Origin: Odontocerum albicorne
Lineage: Eukaryota > Arthropoda > Insecta > Trichoptera > Odontoceridae
DNA length: 64,000 nt
Assembly (NCBI GenBank): GCA_949825065.1
Contig: OX463846.1
Span: 13,577,753 to 13,641,752, forward strand
Direction of reading: 5' to 3'
Shown here piece by piece: positions 42,845 through 54,329 of the stretch. Both the position numbers and the translations under genes were made by a program. Position 1 is the first letter of the stretch. Each line of letters begins with the position of its first letter. The notes beneath the pieces are model-generated. The model saw only the letters and a list, made by a program, of their open reading frames with translations. It searched no databases and was not told the DNA's origin.

Positions 42845-44126
42845 CAGGGTCTTTTAATAGAGACGCTCGAAAATTGTTAGGTTATAGCGGCCATGCTGTT
42901 AAAGCAACATCTGTCAAATTTATTGTGAATTGTTTAGTAGTATATGGCAAATCACTATGGATGTATGGTTATAGCATTGAAAAACGTGTGCAAATTATCA
43001 AATTTTATTTTCAAAATCAGTGCTCCATTCGAGAAACGTTCCGCGCATTACGTGATTTTTATCCTCGCCACAACCATCCTGCCGAGTCAACTATTCGACG
43101 TTTGGTGGCCAAATTCGAGTCAACCGGTTCGATAAATAATCAGCCAACATCCGCACGTCACCGAAACGCAAGATCTGCTGAAAACATCGCTGCTGTGCAT
43201 GAAAGTGTACGGGAAAACCCGAGGCAGTCAATTTCTTGTCGTTCACAAGAACTTGGCCTTTCTGCGACTTCAACTAGGCGACTGCGTCGGGGCTTGGGTC
43301 GCACCCGTATAAAATCCAATTGACCTAAGAACTTATGGTAAACGACCATAGACAACGCCGTGTGTTCGCTGATTAGGCTCTGGAGCAGTTGGAAGTTGAC
43401 CCAAATTTCGCCAAAAAAATCATCATTAGCGACGAGGCCCATTTTTGGATGAATGGATGTGTGAACAAGGAAAATTATCGAATTTGGGACAAAACTAATT
43501 CAAAAAGAATTTGGGACAAAACACCAGCGCCAAATGCATCCCGAGAAAGTCACTGTTTGGTGCGGATTTTGGTCTGTCGGAATCATCGGTCCGTACTTCT
43601 TCTAAAACGAAATTGGCATTGCCATAACCGTCAACGGCGAGCGCTGCAGATCGATGATAAGCAACTTCTTGTGGCCTAAACTGGATGATATGGATACCGA
43701 CGACATGTGGTTCCAACAGGATGGCACTACGTGCCACACAGCGCATGCCACGATGGACATTCTACACGAGCGATTTGAGGGCATGGTTATCTCACGCGGC
43801 GGCGACGTAAACTAGCCACCGAGATCGTGCGATTTAACGCCTTTAGCCTTTTTCCTTTGGGGCTATCTTAAATTGCAGATCTATGCGTATAAATCGCAAA
43901 CAATTGATGCCCTCAAATTCAACATAACGAACGCCATCCAGAAAATTCATCGAAAATTGAACCTCCCGAATAAGTGCCACCAAGCAAATCCATGGCAAAC
44001 ATTTGAATGACGTTATATTTAATACTTAATGCCATAAAATATTCTTTCAAATAAAAAAAAAATAGTGGATATCTCACACACAACTTGTTTTATTTACATT
44101 TAAAAATGAAGCGTTCTTAAACCCTG
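42845..44126 (+). mobile_element. Full-length Tc1/mariner-type element 3
   Basis: It is 1,282 bp, flanked by TA at 42843-42844 and 44127-44128. Ends start CAGGGTCTTTTAATAGAGACGC on the left and CAGGGTTTAAGAACGC (reverse complement) on the right. The ends and the transposase type differ from both mariners. A 26-bp internal tandem duplication is present at about 43468-43519 (GAATTTGGGACAAAAC twice). Confidence 0.9.
42961..44010 (+). pseudogene. Tc1/mariner transposase, third catalytic Asp replaced by Ala
   Basis: The protein begins MYGYSIEKRVQIIKFYFQN, a DUF4817-like helix-turn-helix common in insect transposases, and continues through ESTIRRLVAKFESTGSI. A stop lies at 43321. The first catalytic aspartate (ISDEAHFWMNG, 43431) is in a shifted frame. 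The original frame resumes at HPEKVTVWCGFW with a stop at about 43600, then gives WFQQDGTTCHT with the second aspartate (43720-43722). A TAG at 43813 replaces the usual tryptophan of NWPPRS. In RSCDLTPLAFFLWGY the aspartate expected after TPL is GCC (43846-43848), alanine. The spacing from the second site is 41 residues, fitting the DD41D group. It is thoroughly dead. Confidence 0.85.
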
Positions 44127-44128
44127 TA

Positions 44129-45430
44129 GTATACAGTTTCATCAGCATTCATAGATTACACTGCTGAAACATTTTTTATTTCTTTTCTTAACATGAAAAC
44201 TGTGTAAAACCGATAGACTAAAGTACCAAAACCATAATTGGTTGTGCCCATGTCTATTGTACTTGTTTCATATTTTCACATGTATCATACCCGCAGTTTT
44301 ACTTGAAAACAAAAATGTCTCGTTATCTTGAAAAAATCGTTTATTGCACTTTTAATCTTATATTTATTATTAAATTTATATCATTTCAGACTAGCTTAGT
44401 CTTTATTTCTTAATGAGTTCTGATTATTATTCTGATATTTAATTGAGAGTATCGCACAATATATTAAAAATGTTTAAAAAATAATGTTTAACTGTATAAC
44501 CTGAGTATATTTTTGTTTAGGCACACATACATTTTAATCACACAAAAAAATTTTTTTTTTCCTATCCACAATAGTAAATTGGATGCAAAGGCTAATCGAA
44601 GGATATAAATATATTACGACTATAATTATTTTTACGAATTCACCACAACAGAAGCTCAACACAGGTAAAATTATATTTTTTATAAAAAAAAGCCTTAAAC
44701 AATATTAACAACTCAATATATAAAGATTGTAAAATTATTTTACATTTGAAGCTAGTTGAGGATTTGGTTTATTGCTTTTGAAATTAAAATTGTGTATATT
44801 TGAGGTTAAAAATACACCACAAAAACAAAATATTATACATACATTTCTTTTTATCATTTTTCCTTGAATCATCAATTGAATACAAATCATTGTTTAATTT
44901 TTTTATTTAAATATTAAAAAAATATACAATAAAACAGGAAGAACAAAACTCTTTACTCATTTTGAGAGGGCATAATTTATTACATAAAATTTTAATTTAC
45001 CACTTGAACCTCCCTGTAAAAGGGAGAAAGGGTGGAAGTGGGAATGTTGTCAGACGAAGATTGAGGTCCGGAAAGTGCAAGAAGGAAGAGTGGCGTGAAG
45101 CGGTCACTTTAAGTGACTTCTCTTCCATTTTCCTCTACATATTCTGTGGTTTTTATGGGGCCACCTCACTTCTTCCTTGGCTGGCTCATTTGAAAAGTTG
45201 TAAATAAATATATTTCTCTTTATGATATTTCGGAACTGTTCGAAATTCGGACAACTTTTCAATTTTACGAGATTTCGGAACAATTACAGCCTAAGAAATA
45301 AACACTTTTTGGATGAGTATTAATATATACATGACTTTCCGGTTGAACTGACACAAAATAAATATTTAAATTACACTACTTATGGGAAAGCTTCACTGAT
45401 TGAATACAGATTTAGTAAAAAATATTCGCA
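44129..45430. other. No recognisable feature
   Basis: An 81-codon frame at 44962-45207 lies in less AT-rich DNA (45010-45190). Its product (GRKGGSGNVVRRRLRSGKCK) matches nothing I know. Confidence 0.35.
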
Positions 45431-45494
45431 AACAATCAACTAGTTTATAATCAATGAACCACATAGTTCGTTGATTATAAGCTAGTTGATTGTT
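45431..45494. repeat. 29-bp hairpin
   Basis: AACAATCAACTAGTTTATAA continues TCAATGAAC and pairs with 45466-45494 around the loop CACATA, with two mismatches. Confidence 0.9.
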
Positions 45495-46165
45495 CCGTTC
45501 AACTCTAGGTCCGAGAACTAAGACTTACTGCCTTTATGACAAACATAGCCAATGAAGCAAATAGGATCAATAAAAAGTTTTCTTTTTAAACGTCGTTTTT
45601 TTCCTCAACCTGCCCACTGAAATAGCATGTAAAAATTACCCTTTCAGGAAATATTAAATTTATTTTTAGTTTTTATAATAATAATTAAAATTTATAAAAT
45701 TCAAATTGATAAACGATAAAACTTCTTCCTATAATGACGTTAAATATATAAAAATCCTTCAAAAAAAATTATTTGTAAAATATTTCTTGAAAATGTGCTT
45801 AATTTTTCAATAATTGCAAACATACGTGTGTATGCATATGACTTTATTTTATTATATTCTCAATATTAGTATTTATTAATAAATGTATAAAAAAACACTT
45901 ATGTGTGTTATAAACACACATTTTTTCAGTTGATATATTTTATTTAAAAATAAATTTTAAAAAAAATATGTGCTTAAAAGGTGTTAAATTTTGTCAGTTT
46001 TTCAATTCCTGATAGTTTTATTTAGAAATCTTCTTGTTTATATACACCAAACACAAAGCTTCAATATTGAATAAAAGTAATCAAAGCTTGGACATTGAAT
46101 AAGAGTAATCAAAGCTTGAACATGAATAAGCTTTGTAATGAAAGTTAGAATAAATAATTATTGTT
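45495..46165. other. No recognisable feature
   Basis: AT-rich. A ~27-bp word (AATCAAAGCTTG-ACAT-GAATAA) is repeated loosely at 46060-46130. Confidence 0.4.
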
Positions 46166-46169
46166 TAAA

Positions 46170-46500
46170 CTATAAGATGGATGTTTCAATCAGGATTATG
46201 AAAGGATTCGATATGGTTTAGTCATATTGAGTGAATGAGAAGCAAAATATAAAACAAACCGAATAGAGACCGAAGGATAGAAGAACGAAGAAGAGAACGG
46301 GAGGAGAGAGTAGGAGTAATTCTAACTGTGAAAAGGATGTGTAGTATAATAAACACTGTGTTACTCGAGATTTATGGATACAGAAAAGCATAAGATATGT
46401 GATTTATGGATACAGAAAAGCATAAGATGCATTGAGAGAAAAGTGTGATGGTCACATTGTGAAAAGTGTGAATTGATTTTTATTTTCTGCTACCCCAAAA
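46170..46500 (+). mobile_element. Decayed LINE tail with a 33-bp duplication
   Basis: The translation shows IRIMKGFDMV-SY-VNEKQNI, corresponding to LRWFGHVERMNEK, then a basic GE-RV run. Bases 46368-46432 contain GATTTATGGATACAGAAAAG plus CATAAGAT twice in tandem. It ends near GTGTGATGGTCAC. Confidence 0.45.
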
Positions 46501-46639
46501 AGAGACATGGCGTGTTGCTATTTGGTTATATACTCGTATATGATAACTAAGTACCAAATAAGATAAAATCAAAACGAAAAAAAAATCCGAACTCTATATA
46601 CTCGTATTATCGAATCGTCCGCTGATATATCTTCAAATT

Positions 46640-47215
46640 TTTTCCTTACATCTGGGCGCGCTTCGGCTCCCCGTGGGTGCACCCAAACTATTAAACTACC
46701 GTATTTCTCTCTGACTATGGGAGTTTTAATGGCAAACTCTTTAGCTTCAATTTTGTACCTTGTTTAATTTTTGTGGGCATCTGAATCAATCCGCAAAGCA
46801 CATTCTGTGGTAATGCGATGATAATCGAGTCAATGGTTTCCGAAGAGAACTTCCCTCATCCTAACATCGGTTCATTTTCGGACCGTTTGACTACTACGAT
46901 ATAGCGCCGTCAAGATCTAGTTTTGCTGCATTTGAAATTTTCTGTGAAAGCACTGGCAACGTGCTTGGCTGTTTGAACTCCAGGCCTTAAATCACTTTCT
47001 AAGAAAACAAAATCTGCGCTACAACTAATTTTCCTTCTTCCGTGATGTCGGAACTTAAGTCCGTCGTCAATACTATTTTTTTTTAACTCAAGAGTATCAC
47101 CACTGGAGGAGTTCCTTTAGACAGTTCGTTCTTCGTCACTTTTAAAATAATAAAGATTTCGATCTTCTAGTGTAGATCGTGCTGGATGGGGGCTTATTTT
47201 GAACTGAACTATTAT
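46640..47215 (+). repeat. Dispersed repeat family B, copy 1, longest
   Basis: About 575 bp: a 5' part (CGGCTCCCCGTGGGTGCA, ATGGGAGTTTTAATGGCAAA) shared with 25105-25378 and a 3' part (GTTTGAACTCCAGGCCTT, CGTGATGTCGGA, GATCGTGCTGGATGGGGG, TTGAACTGAACT) shared with 8340-8725. Confidence 0.75.
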
Positions 47216-48140
47216 CAAATCGAATACTCTGATTAAAAAAAAATTACAGTTTTCACAAATTTATTTCCATTACTTTCATAATATTCAGCTCGACTGGTTT
47301 GTGAAGCATTGTGAAACCACCCCTAAAAGGTTTCAGATTGGATGTGTATGTGGTGTGGCGAGAGCGTGGAAGGGGGACCGAGGGAGGGATGTCTGACCGC
47401 ACGTTGTTCCCGCCAAATTAGTACATCATTTATTTGGGACTTGCTCCTTCCCTCGTCCCCAACACTCGTTTCGGGAAACTGAGAGAAAATCTAGAATGGG
47501 TTATTAAAAAAAAATAGAAAAAAATGACTACATACACAAGCACATTTTTTCTGTTTATGGAATGAGGAGAAATTTATCGTTTAGTCTGAGATTTTAACGG
47601 GAACAGCTTTTTCAGTATTTGATATTATCTAAGTCGTTGTCGTAGACCACAAGCTGTGGCTATTTAATTATTTTATTTTTTTAACCTAGCAAATTACTTA
47701 CTTTCTACATCATCATAAGGTAGTTATAATCTAGATTTTTGACTTTAAATATTTATTGGATGAAGTTCTTATTGAGTGTGGGAAGAGAATTTGCAGATAA
47801 GACATATGGATGGTGGAGCAAACCTGTATCCAGAACATATAGGTTTCTGAAAGGAAGACTTTTTTTATATTTTAGTCATAAAATTAAGTGAACTTTTATA
47901 CATTGATTTAAGATTATGATTTTCTTTCTTTAATATAAATAAACATAGAATATTAATAATCATAGATTAAAAAAGTTAAAAAATATAAATTTCTAATAAT
48001 AATAAAAATTTAAAACTTTCACTTTCACAGAAAATTGGTAAACTTTTCCTACTGAACAACTTAGCGTATAATTTTCACCTCAATTTAACCCATTGAATCC
48101 GTTTAGTGAAAAATTTATATCAGGACATAAAAGTCCCTTG
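47216..48140. other. Possible family C trace, otherwise nothing
   Basis: Near 47440-47485 the run CTTCCCTCGTCCCCAACAC faintly resembles the start of family C (8960-8990). The remainder is AT-rich and unrecognised. Confidence 0.3.
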
Positions 48141-48143
48141 GGG

Positions 48144-48420
48144 TCAATCTAGCCGCGGGCCGGTCAGGCGTTTGGGTCCGAGAGAGAAAGCACCCTTGGC
48201 GTGACCCCACCATGCATCAAGTCTCCTACCTGTTGTTATCCGCAGAGGACTGGAATTACTGTTCCCGATGTCACAGGTCACTGGATACATCAAAATATGA
48301 ATTGACCCAGGGAATTTCCTTTGAATGGAAATGAAAATTATTCTGTTAAAAGGTGAGAACTCAAAAATGTTGTCAAATTTATTAGGTACTGTTTTCATGG
48401 TGGAATTTTAAGTTTCTGTT
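48144..48420. other. Unidentified less AT-rich stretch with open frames
   Basis: Bases 48144-48398 hold an 84-codon minus-strand frame (SSPLRITTGRRLDAWWG) in DNA with higher GC than its surroundings. No motif, splice context or second copy in the window was recognised. It could be a transposon or host coding fragment. Confidence 0.3.
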
Positions 48421-48539
48421 TTCAAGGTGGAATTTCAGATATTTGGTTTAGAGGAAATCGATTTTTTATATTAAAATTTTCAAGTATAGTATTTCTTCAT
48501 ATTAATTGTCTTTGTGTGATTTTACACTAAACAAGTATA

Positions 48540-48812
48540 GGCTTAAATTATATAGCATCACGCCTTGTATCTTTTGGGATAGGCAAAGAGTATAGATCTT
48601 CAGGTCTCATGTTCTCATGTATATAGTTTTTCCCTCATCCATATCCATTCATCTCGTCATAAACGCTCTCCTGTTATTCACACTTCTTACCTTTTCCCTT
48701 CTTAAATTTCTCCCACTATCTCCGATTATCTATCCTTCCACTTTTTCTCCGATCAACCTCTTCTTTATAAACTTCACACGTTTTTCGCAATCCATTTTCA
48801 TATTGTGGCCAA
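48540..48812 (-). mobile_element. Decayed LINE tail, minus strand
   Basis: Minus-strand translation shows FGHNMKMDCEKRVKFIKKRL (for FGHVERM-EKR--K), an EKVEG run, NNRRAFMTR-MDMDEGKTI (for NRRACMKRLMDVDEA), and a terminal LCLSQK-QGVML (for SAYP--K--V). Block order and spacing are those of the common tail. Confidence 0.65.
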
Positions 48813-48814
48813 AC

Positions 48815-48965
48815 CTCCGTGGTCGAGTTGGTACGACTGTTTTCATGCATATACCTGTATTCAGACTAAACTCAGATATTTTAAAGAAGATAGTCTGGTT
48901 TTCATTTAAGGCCCTATTAACATTTTTCTGGTCGGCTGAAGGATATCGCCCCATGATAAGAATCC
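48815..48965 (+). mobile_element. tRNA-derived SINE-like repeat, family G, copy 3
   Basis: A tRNA-like head (CCTCCGTGGTCGAGTTGGTACGAC) contains a fair A box. The segment ends TGGTCGGCTGAAGGATATCGCC, a variant of the LINE H-type tail. The B box has decayed beyond recognition. Confidence 0.5.
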
Positions 48966-49049
48966 CATAAGGTTTACTCTAAACAAAGGAAGTATTATAT
49001 ATGATTAGTTCGGACGCTGCCGTAGCTACCAAACGTGATTTGTTTAATA

Positions 49050-49143
49050 ATAGTGGATTCGAGTTCCGAGTAAGGGCGCCCTTGAGGAGAGTTTGCTCTC
49101 TAAACTGTGCTATATAAATTGTCCCTTGAATTGAATAAATAAA
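49050..49143 (+). repeat. Dispersed repeat family A, copy 2
   Basis: AATAATAGTGGATTCGAGTT, GGGCGCCCTTGAGGAGAGTT, TGCTCTCTAAACTGTGC and an AAATT-AATAAATAAA tail match 4718-4806. It extends further 5' than that copy by the AATAATAGTGG block, which is also seen at 4722. Confidence 0.65.
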
Positions 49144-49384
49144 AAGTATCTCAAGATTCCTTTCTAAATTTTCCGTATGACATTCATTTCTTCCAACAAA
49201 TCATCCATTATCCAATAATTTATTACTCTATCATGCATTGTAATACGAGACATTCTATATTGCCTTCTTTATGCAAGCTATCTCAAGATTTCCTTAGTGT
49301 CGCACAAGAATCAGCTGATGATTTCGAGTAAATTATATTCACAACTAACGTTTATTATTTTTAATTGCTAAATATAAGTTAAAG

Positions 49385-49660
49385 CAATCTGGCGGCGAGA
49401 TTCTGGGAATATATGGTACGTATGAGTCCCCAACCCGAATGTTTACCGTTAGAAGCGTATATGTCACCATCAGTTCGAACAAAATTCAGTCTTGTTTGGG
49501 CTCCCCTGATGGTGCCGTGAAAGACTCGAAACGTGTAGGGTTATACCGTTACAAAAAGTGGAATAAACAGTTTTTGATAAAAACAAATTACAATGTCTCT
49601 AAACCTCCACAATGATAATGCCTTGACTATAAATAATATATTAATACTATGTCTTGAATT
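49385..49660 (+). repeat. Dispersed repeat family C, copy 2
   Basis: Matches 8985-9135 through CAGTTCGAACA, GCTCCCCTGATGG, GAAACGTGTAGGGTTATACC and AAGTGGAATAAACAG. The sequence after it (CCTCCACAATG-TAA-ACCTT-ACTATAAATAATATAT) also follows the hAT insertion at 52960-53000, so the element is longer than copy 1 shows. A hammerhead-like core at 49503-49540 has one deviation, CTGATGG for CTGANGA. Confidence 0.7.
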
Positions 49661-50349
49661 AAACAAACTTTTGCGGCTAATAGATCAATAAAACGTTCCA
49701 TTTTCAAAGATTGAACAGTTTACAAGGTGAATTTTTCTCTCTCTTATTTTTACTGGAAATAATCAAGGTTTACAAATATCTAAAAAAAACGTAGTCAACA
49801 GATGTTTGAGAGTGATGATATAAGTAAGTAAAGAGCTGTAGGGGTGAAACGGGCAGTTTCGCTTATTTTCTTCGTATCCCAAGTGTCCACTTTATCTGCG
49901 GATACCTTTAAAAGAATCCATTTGACATTTCTCTCCCGACACACTCTTCTTCTTCTTATGCTATCACGTCTCTTCAGTCACGTGACACACAGCAGCCACG
50001 TTCGGGATTTAGTGAGCCCCCAGCAAGACACACGGGACATTTATATCCCGTATGTGATCCCATCAAATCACGGGGAAAAAGTTAGTTAACTTGTAAGGGT
50101 CAAAAACTCTCCAGGATACTCTACACGAGGATATAAGCATTCTCTCTTTTTTTTTCTTCTTTTAGGGTCTTCACTGCATCTTGAATGTTTGTTGATCTTT
50201 ACAATAGTTTTTTTTTCGAAATAATAAATATATATGTGGGGGATTAGAGAGTTGTGAAAAATGATTAGAAACATATATGGTATGGTTAAATAAAGAATGA
50301 CGGTGCTTGAAACTAATGCGGTTTGAAAAAAAATACACTTTTTAAGTAG
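49661..50349. other. No recognisable feature
   Basis: A less AT-rich stretch at 49850-50080 encodes nothing that I can identify. Near 50147-50165 a TTTTCTTCTTTTAGGGTCTT run resembles the 3' end of the LINE at 14.7 and 35.5 kb. Confidence 0.35.
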
Positions 50350-50680
50350 AAGAAAGAAGCATTGAGAGGGTTCGGCCACGTAGAAAGAAATGAATGAGGA
50401 AATATTTAGAACAGTAAAGTACATAAACAAATATAGTATATACGAGAATTTTGAAAGATCTAGAAAAATGTGGCACTATCAAATAAATCAAATTCCGAAA
50501 AAATGAACAGTAAAAAGCCCTTATAATAGGAGAATATGCATGATGAGAGGTATATGGACATGTCAAAAATTAAATATATGTGCAGGGTTGAATTCATTCA
50601 TGCGGAAATTTGTATTATCTACATACCTAAATAAGGACACGGCGTAATGATGATGACGATGATGATTATGATTACATGAT
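50350..50680 (+). mobile_element. Decayed LINE tail with GATGAT 3' end
   Basis: Translation shows LRGFGHVERNE and scattered later blocks. The DNA block AATAAATCAAATTCCGAAAA is shared with the copy at 2200. It ends ACACGGCGTAATGATGATGA, CGATGATGATTATG, the short-repeat 3' terminus expected for this LINE type. Confidence 0.6.
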
Positions 50681-51478
50681 TGACTACTCGTATATTGACT
50701 GAGCTTGTTCAACATAGTTATTTTGCGTATTTCCTCCACGCCACATGTCGGAACAATTATTGTGTTACAGTTTCAAGTACGCGTATGATTCGTCAAACAG
50801 TATAGATTGGTAAATCAGTATGGATATTGCACGGGCCGTTGTCTGAACATACAGAAAGCGGATCCGAATGACTTTTTTGCTTGAGTAGTGTTAATGCGAA
50901 TGTGATTTTCGGTTCATGAAATTTATATCAATAATTTTATGCATAAAATGTGTTGGAAATGTACATTTTTTATGTAATTTTTGCATACAATTATTTTATG
51001 TACTTAATTCACACGAATGTTTATTGAAAGCCAATAAACTTAGTAAATGAAATCCAAATTTATAACAATGAATATTTTTTTGTCTTATCTCAACAGAAGC
51101 TAAGCTAGTTGTTTTCTGCTTGAAAAATATTAACTCGAAATATGACAAATATTAAGAAACACACGATCACTGTAATCCACAATCAATCACTTATTAGTTG
51201 GAAATCTTGACAACCTCCAAGTTAATCTTATTACTAAACTATAGTTCTAGTAAATAGGTTTCATAGAGATAAATTAAAATTATCTTGAAATATCTACAAC
51301 AGTTAATCTTTCTTGATATTCATTAACAAATTATTTAAACTTCAAAGGAGGGGCTTGCCATTTTTAAATGAATTGGTTTTTAAAAAAAATATTCCTATAG
51401 TATATAGTATACATGACAAGTATAGAGAGAAAACAATGCAATTAAAGTGAGCACTCAAATTATATGAATGCGCGTTCG
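50681..51478. other. No recognisable feature
   Basis: AT-rich, with one TACTCGTA at 50685. Confidence 0.4.
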
Positions 51479-51600
51479 TTTTCTGTTATTTATCGTAACC
51501 TCAGTAAACTACGCTTTTGTCTATATCTTACTGAGGACATTTGGACATGAAGAATCGGTTGATACTTTTTACCGATTATTGATATTTATTTATCATAATT
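51479..51600. repeat. Dispersed repeat family E, copy 2
   Basis: CCTCAGTAAACTACGCTTTT-GTCTATATCTTACTGAGG (51499-51537) followed by GACATGAAGAATCGGTTGATAC and TTTACCGATTATTGATA matches 10521-10606. The ends CTCAGTAA and TTACTGAG pair, forming a stem-loop. Confidence 0.6.
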
Positions 51601-51853
51601 CCAACGCCAAAAATGCTCATTTACTTGATAATATATGAGATCTTGTTACAAATATGCACACGTATTACGTGAATCAATTTACCTTAAAGTGTAAATTTAC
51701 AGTCATTCTCCGAATTTTCTTCATACATTAATTAAAAATACTAAAAAAAATAAGAATGACGATTTAAAATATTTGAAAAATATCATGTAAAAACACATCA
51801 TAATTTGTTTCATTAAACACTGTTTATTCCACTCCATATTAAGTGGAATAAAC

Positions 51854-52923
51854 CAGGGCTGTGGAGTCGCTAAAAAAAAAACACGACTCCGACTCCGATT
51901 CCTATATTTACCAACAATACGACTCCGACTCCACAACTCCGACTCCACAACTCCAACTCCACAACTCCAACTCCACAACTCCGACTCTACAACTCCGACT
52001 CAAAAAAGCTCAATTTTATCAGGTTGTTTCCTACCTTTGCATATAGCCATTTTTTTCATGTTATAGGGATAAAAATAAAACAAGATCAAACTTTAATAAT
52101 TATTTATTAGAATTTATTCTTAAAAACAACATTGATTCTATTAAATCTGTATTCGTAGAGGCTCTCAAATCAGAATTGAGAATTTTAAGAGCGGAAAATA
52201 ACCGCTCTACGGATACTTGGGTTGGGGGTAATGCTGTAACGATCAATGCTGAATCTTTTACGATTTCTAGATACCGCTGTATTGCCGTTTCAACATTTAA
52301 CTTATAAGTTCGGTCAATTTTTTCCATTATTTTCAATGCATCATAAAATTCAATTTTAAATTTTGAAATAGAGTCTCCTTCATCTATATTGGGACTGTGA
52401 TTCAAACGAGGACGTTTTAGTTTATCTTGTTCATTGAGATATTTTTCAAAATCGTCTTCAGATTCAGCGGTGTCGGATGAAGATGATGATACTTCGTGTA
52501 CGCTGCCTGCTGTCGTCTCTTTTTCTAGTCGAAGGCCTTTCATACGAACGGTTAATTCAAACAGAGCGTTTTTCGCTCTATTTATTTGTTCTTCCGTCAA
52601 TATGGATCGAACCATGGGGTTAACATAGATCCCAGCCAACAGAATTTGCTTTCGACGTGAGAAAGAAGGAGACAAACACATTTTCGTAGACTTTATGCAT
52701 TAAATGGATCTCGGTGATTCACCATATCGGCGCGACTTGCGCCTGCAAGTTTAATATTCGTGCACAATACACATTCATTATAATAATTAAAAAAAAATGT
52801 ATTTTAAATTTTAACGAAAAATTTGTCGGAGTCGCTCGTTTTTTACGACTCCTACTCCGACTCCGACTCCGGCCCAAACACCGCGACTCCGACTCCAACT
52901 CCGACTCCGACTCCACAGCCCTG
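51854..52923 (-). mobile_element. hAT transposon, internally deleted, 8-bp target duplication
   Basis: It is 1,070 bp. Ends are CAGGGCTGTGGAGTCG on the left and the exact complement on the right. The direct repeat GAATAAAC at 51846-51853 and 52924-52931 is the 8-bp duplication of the hAT superfamily. Subterminal CGACTC/GACTCC repeats fill about 60 bp at each end. The gene retains only its C-terminal third. Confidence 0.97.
52100..52681 (-). pseudogene. hAT transposase, C-terminal part with dimerisation domain
   Basis: The 193-codon frame starts inside the protein: LLAGIYVNPMVRSILTEEQ corresponds to the A--LDPR---L--EQ block before the dimerisation domain. A serine/acidic insert (VSSSSSDTAESEDD) follows near residue 65. 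The hAT C-terminal domain is intact: LPPTQVSVERLFSALK, ILNSDLRASTNTDLIESM, LFLR. The catalytic RNase H-like core and N-terminal BED finger are missing, so it cannot transpose by itself. The retained domain is open and without stops, so a dimerising fragment could still be made if it is transcribed. The first methionine is a convenience start; the real 5' part was deleted. Confidence 0.9.
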
Positions 52924-53224
52924 GAATAAACAATGTTCGATCAAACAAATTACCTCCACAATGTTAAAACCTTAACTATAAATAATATATAAATACACAT
53001 CGTTAACAAATATTCGTATATAATGAAAAATCCTACAATTACTAATAGGAAAATACGCTTTGTCAGTAATTTTGTTTTCTTTGAAAAAAAAAGAGCACGC
53101 ATTATGTAAAATATCTTATGGCTTCTTATGAGAGTGCTTTCCTCTTTGGATGGTTATGATTTTTTTAAGTTTATAAGTCGAGGTTATTTTAGGATATTTT
53201 TTTCTTAAAATTATTTTAGATTCT

Positions 53225-53300
53225 AAGTGCAAGACTTGAAACCCCAAAATAAGTGGAATAAAGAGACAATTTTTCAAAATATTTAATCATCTAAAGATGA
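53225..53300 (+). repeat. Family C tail remnant
   Basis: GACTTGAAACCCCAAAATAAGTGGAATAAA is a shortened version of the GAAAC...AAGTGGAATAAAC end of family C. Confidence 0.45.
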
Positions 53301-54329
53301 CAATAAAAAAGTAACTTTTACTGTTTTATTTACTTGCGAATAATTTGTTGATATTTTGAACTTTAGAACTTGTGGTGTTTTATCAGCATTTTTGTTGCTA
53401 TCATAATAGAAAACGTTCAAAGAATAAGGCAGCTGTTAGACTTTTTTTAACTTTAGACATGCCTAAAAAACGATAGAAATAAAGACCTGAGTCTTAACAA
53501 AAAAAAAACTTGACAAATGCCAATGAAATAAGTCAACTGAGTATCGCATATTCTTCGGATGTATTGAGTCATTAATTTGGATGTATTAAGACATCCAAAG
53601 CCTTAAAAGGCATACTGGCTAGAGTGTAACATGTTTAAAAGAGGGATTATCGTACCAGAAAACGACAACATCGGAAAGATGAAAGTAGTTTATTGATTTC
53701 TTATACGATTTTGGTCCCAGATTTCATGATTTAAATTAACATCTAGCAATAACAATGTTTCGAAGTAATCCTATGATTGGTTTTGATTGTTAATTCATTA
53801 ACATAATTCAAGAATTAACATTGACTGGACCATTTGGTGAGGTCATAAGTCCACGGAGAATAATTTATAACCCCTAAAGTTAGCATATCAGATGCCGATT
53901 TGATGATTGAAACATATGAAATGGCGATCGTAAAATTTTATTTCTTTCTTATGTATTCGTTAAACTTTATTCAAATCAAAGATAAACATCTGAGGACAAG
54001 TTTGCAAATAAAAATTCAAAGAAGTAGACGTTCAATAAATTTGTTCAAAAATATATAAATTGATTTTAATTGTGAAACCAAAGAAGTCGTGAAATCATAA
54101 AGTCCGATCTTGATGGTATGAATATGCTTAAATTAAGCAAATGTGAAGAATTTCGTACAACCTCATAAAGAGCATTGAATTCTTAAATAAGAATCAAGGC
54201 TGTTTGACGTGATCTGAAAATTCTATACTTTCTGTCATATTTTGCAATATTTCGGAACAGGTTTAATGTTTTATTTATTTTATCTACGGTCAATGCTGAC
54301 CTCAAAATAATGCATATAAAAACCAAAAA
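53301..54329. other. No recognisable feature
   Basis: About 1 kb of AT-rich sequence. Confidence 0.4.

Larger units (their letters stand above)
51801..53015. repeat. Two family C tails in inverted contact, split by a hAT
   Basis: On the left, 51801-51833 reads in reverse complement as AGTGGAATAAACAGTGTTTAATG, the 3' part of family C. It abuts a second, plus-strand copy starting AAGTGGAATAAAC at 51841, which continues after the hAT at 52924-53015 (GGAATAAACAATGTTCGATC, CCTCCACAATGTTAAAACC, ACTATAAATAATATATAAATAC). Removing the hAT restores a match to 49555-49650. Confidence 0.75.

Noticed and set aside
42874..42960. Upstream start of the third transposase at 42874
   Set aside because: The 29 extra residues have no counterpart in the family; the helix-turn-helix begins shortly after the ATG at 42961.
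48144..48398. Gene on the minus strand in a less AT-rich patch
   Set aside because: 84 codons without motif, signal peptide or neighbouring exon; kept only as an unidentified stretch.
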